Assembly (NCBI GenBank): GCA_022828595.1
Contig: JAKGHH010000001.1
Span: forward strand, 213,479,848-213,543,847
Length of the DNA: 64,000 nt
Source of the DNA: Nelumbo lutea
Lineage: Eukaryota > Streptophyta > Magnoliopsida > Proteales > Nelumbonaceae
Direction: 5' to 3'
In this document: positions 61,599-64,000 of the stretch, one piece after another
Numbering within the stretch: the first letter of the stretch is position 1
Layout: the number at the start of each line of letters is the position of its first letter
Made by a program: the position numbers and the translations under genes
The notes under the pieces: generated by a model
Database searches by the model: none
The model's input: the letters and a program-made list of their open reading frames with translations, nothing else
What the model was told of the DNA's origin: nothing

Positions 61599-62538
61599 TG
61601 ATGGAGCGCGATCCGGCCGGTCTTAGCTGTCCGCGGCCTTGCTTCTGAACGGGGTAGCAGGGAACCTGAAACGGAGGAGATGGGGAAGCTCCGGGGGGAA
61701 CCCGGTGTAGAGGCTCCGAAGCTCAAGTTAGAATCCTCCAAAAGCAAGGTAATACCAGATAGCGCAAAGTTTGCATACCTCCGTTGTCGGGGGGCAGGGG
61801 GCTCTTATAATCTCTTTGTGCACTCGTCCCGGGGCCCTTGTCAGGTCAGGTATGATTACCCTTGTGCTTGTCAATTTGGCTGTAGTCCTTTCTGCTGAGA
61901 CAGAACCGTCATTGCCTAACCGTCATCTAACTGGAGGTGGCGGTGTCAGTGGCAGTGGCAGGTGGCCGTTTAGGGTGCTGTCGCCAAACGTCAGATCCCA
62001 AGTCAGTCAGGCGCGGCGTCCTTGGGCACGAACTTCCTTAGTGTCAGGCGTGGTACAACTTGTTTGGTTTTGGTGCCAAGCGATGCGAAGTGCTGAGCGA
62101 GGCGGTCTTGAGCTCGGAGGTACCTATAGGGCAGGTCAGTTCGGTGAAGTGTATCCGAGCTATTACAAGAATCAGTTCGGCGAGGTGTATCCCAAGCTGT
62201 TACAAGGTGGGTCAGTTCGGCGAAGTGTATCCCGAGCTGTTACAAGGGTCAGTTCGGCGAAGTGAATCCCGAGCTGTTACAAGGTGGGTCAGTTCGGCGA
62301 AGTGTATCCGAGCTGTTACAAGAGTCAGTTCGGCAAAGTATAGCCCGAGCTGTTACAAGGTGGGCCAGTTCGGCAAAGTGTATCCTGAGCTGTTACGAAG
62401 GGTGAATTCGGGCCCCCGGTAGGGAGTTCAGTTCGCTCGTGTCCCCTTGTTCCCGCCTAGGCTTGGCCCCTTTTGCCGAGCTGTTGTTTCTGCCACGTGT
62501 CACGTAATAGAGAGGTCGGGCCAAATCCTCCTTCATCA
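61599..62538 (-). repeat. 5' LTR of Tat element
   Basis: 940 bp with TG...CA ends (TGATGAAGGAGG, GCTCCATCA). Next to it is TTAGA, whose partner at the other end of the element is lost. It contains the seven-unit repeat at 62132-62400. Confidence 0.88.
62132..62400. repeat. Seven imperfect copies of a 38-43 bp LTR repeat
   Basis: Units contain GTCAGTTCGGCGAAGTGTAT and then CCCGAGCTGTTACAAGGTGG. They differ by a 4-5 bp spacer that is present or absent, giving alternating long and short units. Each unit carries the inverted pair GAGCTGTTACAAG / CAGTTCGG. Confidence 0.9.
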
Positions 62539-62569
62539 TTAGACATTCTGGATCCCACAGGGTTAGCCT

Positions 62570-62581
62570 GCTCTGATGCCA
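62570..62581 (-). other. Primer-binding site of outer chromovirus
   Basis: The minus strand reads TGGCATCAGAGC, one base from TGGTATCAGAGC (initiator tRNA-Met), three bases from the 5' LTR end. Confidence 0.85.
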
Positions 62582-62584
62582 GTA

Positions 62585-62905
62585 TGTTACGAACCTACTC
62601 CCATTGCTGGAGAGAGAGGCTAGGATTCCCCCAAGCTATGGTTTTGGCTGCTCAAGGGGGCTAGGTCTTCTGAATAAGACTCTACAGAAACATACTCAAG
62701 GTAAAATTGGCATGCCTTTATTATCGAGAGTTGGCTTTTAATGGAGGTCTCCAGGAAACCGTCACATAACAAAATTGATACAACTGTGAGGGGATGATTC
62801 CCAATTCAAGAAAAGTTCTAGAAAAGGCTACCTAACCATTGATCCCTCCTCCATGAGTGGCCACGTGTCCTGCTGGATGGTCTGGGTTATTGGGGACCCG
62901 TATTA
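62585..62905 (-). repeat. 5' LTR of outer chromovirus
   Basis: 321 bp, minus orientation TAATACGGGTCC...GGTTCGTAACA. It is uninterrupted and therefore serves as the reference for the split left LTR. Confidence 0.9.
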
Positions 62906-62910
62906 GATAG

Positions 62911-64000
62911 AGCTTTAGCTTTAGCTTATAAACAGTGGAAACTTGGTATTTCTCAACAGAGAATGGCACTATACCAACCTCCATTCTCTTAACAACATTT
63001 GCTACAGTGACCTATAATTTTGCAGCTAGGCGCTTAGCATCATCCCTAGACCAATAAATATAAATATATGAGCACCTTTTGTGTAACAAATAAATATATA
63101 AAAAATTGTAAAGTCTTCATATAGTGTACCCAAACCGAAATTAGTTTCAACCTTAAACTGAACTGAGCAAAAACAAGATAGTGCATCTATACTCAACCAA
63201 GGCTATCTCTAAAAACGCTGCAACGCCAATTGGTTGGTTTTGTTATGGATTCACCTCAACCTTATTAGGGTTGACCTGACCCTAACCCAGAAAGAGTTGG
63301 GTCAATGTGGGTTTTCCATTAAACCCAATCAACTAACATCCCTAGGGTTGAGTAAAAGGGGAGGTCTTAATATTTAACAAAAACCATAGGGGAGGTTGAG
63401 TACAGATCAACTTTTTTTCTAGATTTCATCACCAGTGGCAGTTTATGTACTTGATTTCATATTTTAAGAGTTACTATTTTCTAGTTTGTGGTATAACGGA
63501 ACAAGTTTAATTATCTTAAAGGCTATAGTAAATTAAACAGTACTTGAAGTTCAAAATATTGGAACTAGCAGATTCAACAAATTTCTTGCAGCCTGAATGT
63601 TCTCTGTTATTTTTTTTTTATTAATCTTGCAGCCTGAATGTACAGATCAACTTTTAGGCTTGCATTTTTCTTGTTTATTTTTTTGGTAAGAAGGCTTGCG
63701 TTTTTTCTGGAAGTAGAGAACAAGCCTGAGGATGGCTACTTTGGGTGTCTCAGAAGAAGGAAGAGCTCGTGTGAGAGTTTATGGGGCCTCAATCAAAGTG
63801 GCAGTTTTGGAGGAGGGACTGAGGGAGCGTGAAATCTTTCTACTCCAATACCTATTTATTGGTTTTCCAGGTTTAAGCCCTCCTATTCAAGAAGTGGAGA
63901 GTTGGGCTTCCTTGATGTGGAAAACACAGGTTAAGCCACAAGCGAGGCAGTTGGAAGGAAACAAAGTTCTCCTAATTTTCTCTTCAGAAACGGAAGCGAC
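62911..64000. other. Non-coding flank, nothing recognised
   Basis: AT-rich sequence to the right edge. The string GGCTTGCGTTTTTTCTGGAAGTAGAGAA at 63692-63719 recalls the reductase intron (24966) over about 27 bp but the match does not extend. Inverted or terminal repeats were not found. Confidence 0.4.

Larger units (their letters stand above)
52660..62538 (-). mobile_element. Tat-lineage Ty3/gypsy retrotransposon with antisense gene
   Basis: On the minus strand: 5' LTR 61599-62538 (TGATGAAGGAGG...CTCCATCA), PBS, gag, zinc knuckle/protease, RT, archaeal-type RNase H, integrase, then a 2.6 kb segment with an oppositely oriented spliced gene, a polypurine tract and a 154-bp stump of the 3' LTR. 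Large size, a PBS of type TGGCGCCGTCTGTGGG, the extra RNase H and the antisense ORF with a putative gypsy-type transposon domain point to the Tat lineage (RIRE2/Retand-like). The missing rest of the 3' LTR and the host gag were removed together at the left junction. Confidence 0.88.
44361..62905 (-). mobile_element. Nested-host chromovirus, outer element (TSD GATAG)
   Basis: The left (3') LTR at 44361-46550 and right (5') LTR at 62585-62905 share TGTTACGAACC...CCTCCATGAGTGGCCA...GGGGACCC, and GATAG flanks both outer ends (44356-44360 and 62906-62910). A PBS abuts the 5' LTR and a polypurine tract abuts the 3' LTR. Between them, minus-strand pol is found in order: protease (52.3-52.66 kb), RT (split), RNase H, integrase and chromodomain. 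Four later insertions enlarge it: two solo LTRs, a hAT-like element and a Tat retrotransposon. Gag is missing. Confidence 0.92.

Noticed and set aside
63692..63719. Possible third copy of the reductase intron
   Set aside because: The similarity is about 27 bp and does not extend; no exon follows.

Overview
This window is nuclear DNA of a flowering plant, most likely a dicot with introns swollen by transposons. The evidence is spliced plant genes (an OTU-family deubiquitinase split by a 12.5 kb intron, and terminal exons of NADPH-dependent alkenal/double-bond reductase), plant LINEs, chromoviruses, a Tat-lineage retrotransposon with an antisense gene, tRNA-derived SINEs and hAT and Tourist MITEs. 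There are no bacterial features, rRNA genes, convincing tRNA genes or CRISPR arrays. The species cannot be named from the sequence.

Layout. 1-5.55 kb: minus-strand LINE whose 3' half is tandemly duplicated; a solo LTR (LTR1) sits in one unit while the other unit keeps the empty site. 6.36-6.73 kb: last exon of an alkenal reductase gene. 8.3-10.4 kb: three same-strand exon fragments of unrelated genes (a putative C2/SMP membrane-anchor protein, an O-fucosyltransferase, an ERdj3B-type DnaJ), resembling transposon-captured gene pieces. 11-16 kb: decayed LINE, an LRR receptor kinase pseudogene (PXC3-like) and a decayed Ty3/gypsy pol. 16.7-19.5 kb: internally deleted chromovirus with two LTRs and PBS. 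19.5-24.5 kb: minisatellite, gypsy gag remnant and solo LTR2. 25.3-25.7 kb: second copy of the alkenal reductase last exon.

27.1-40.5 kb: the one gene that looks intact, a minus-strand OTUD6/OTU5-type deubiquitinase. Exon 2 is at 27080-27944 and exon 1 at 40404-40543; the intron between them holds LINEs, SINEs, a Tourist MITE, two hAT elements and two long inverted repeats. A long-TIR Mutator-like element lies just upstream of its start codon.

44.4-62.9 kb: one large minus-strand chromovirus (TSD GATAG) that acted as a landing pad. Its 3' LTR holds solo LTR3, its RT holds a 1.16 kb hAT-like element and solo LTR4, and its lost gag region is replaced by a 9.9 kb Tat-lineage retrotransposon with gag, pol and an antisense three-exon gene under a TATA box. 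All four solo LTRs (916-2869, 21419-23367, 44454-46319, 50405-52255) belong to one family and each has a perfect 5-bp target duplication. 62.9-64 kb holds nothing recognisable.

Functionally, only OTU5 and perhaps the two reductase exons are host coding sequence. The rest records repeated insertion, LTR-LTR recombination, internal deletion and decay by stop codons that are mostly explained by C-to-T change.
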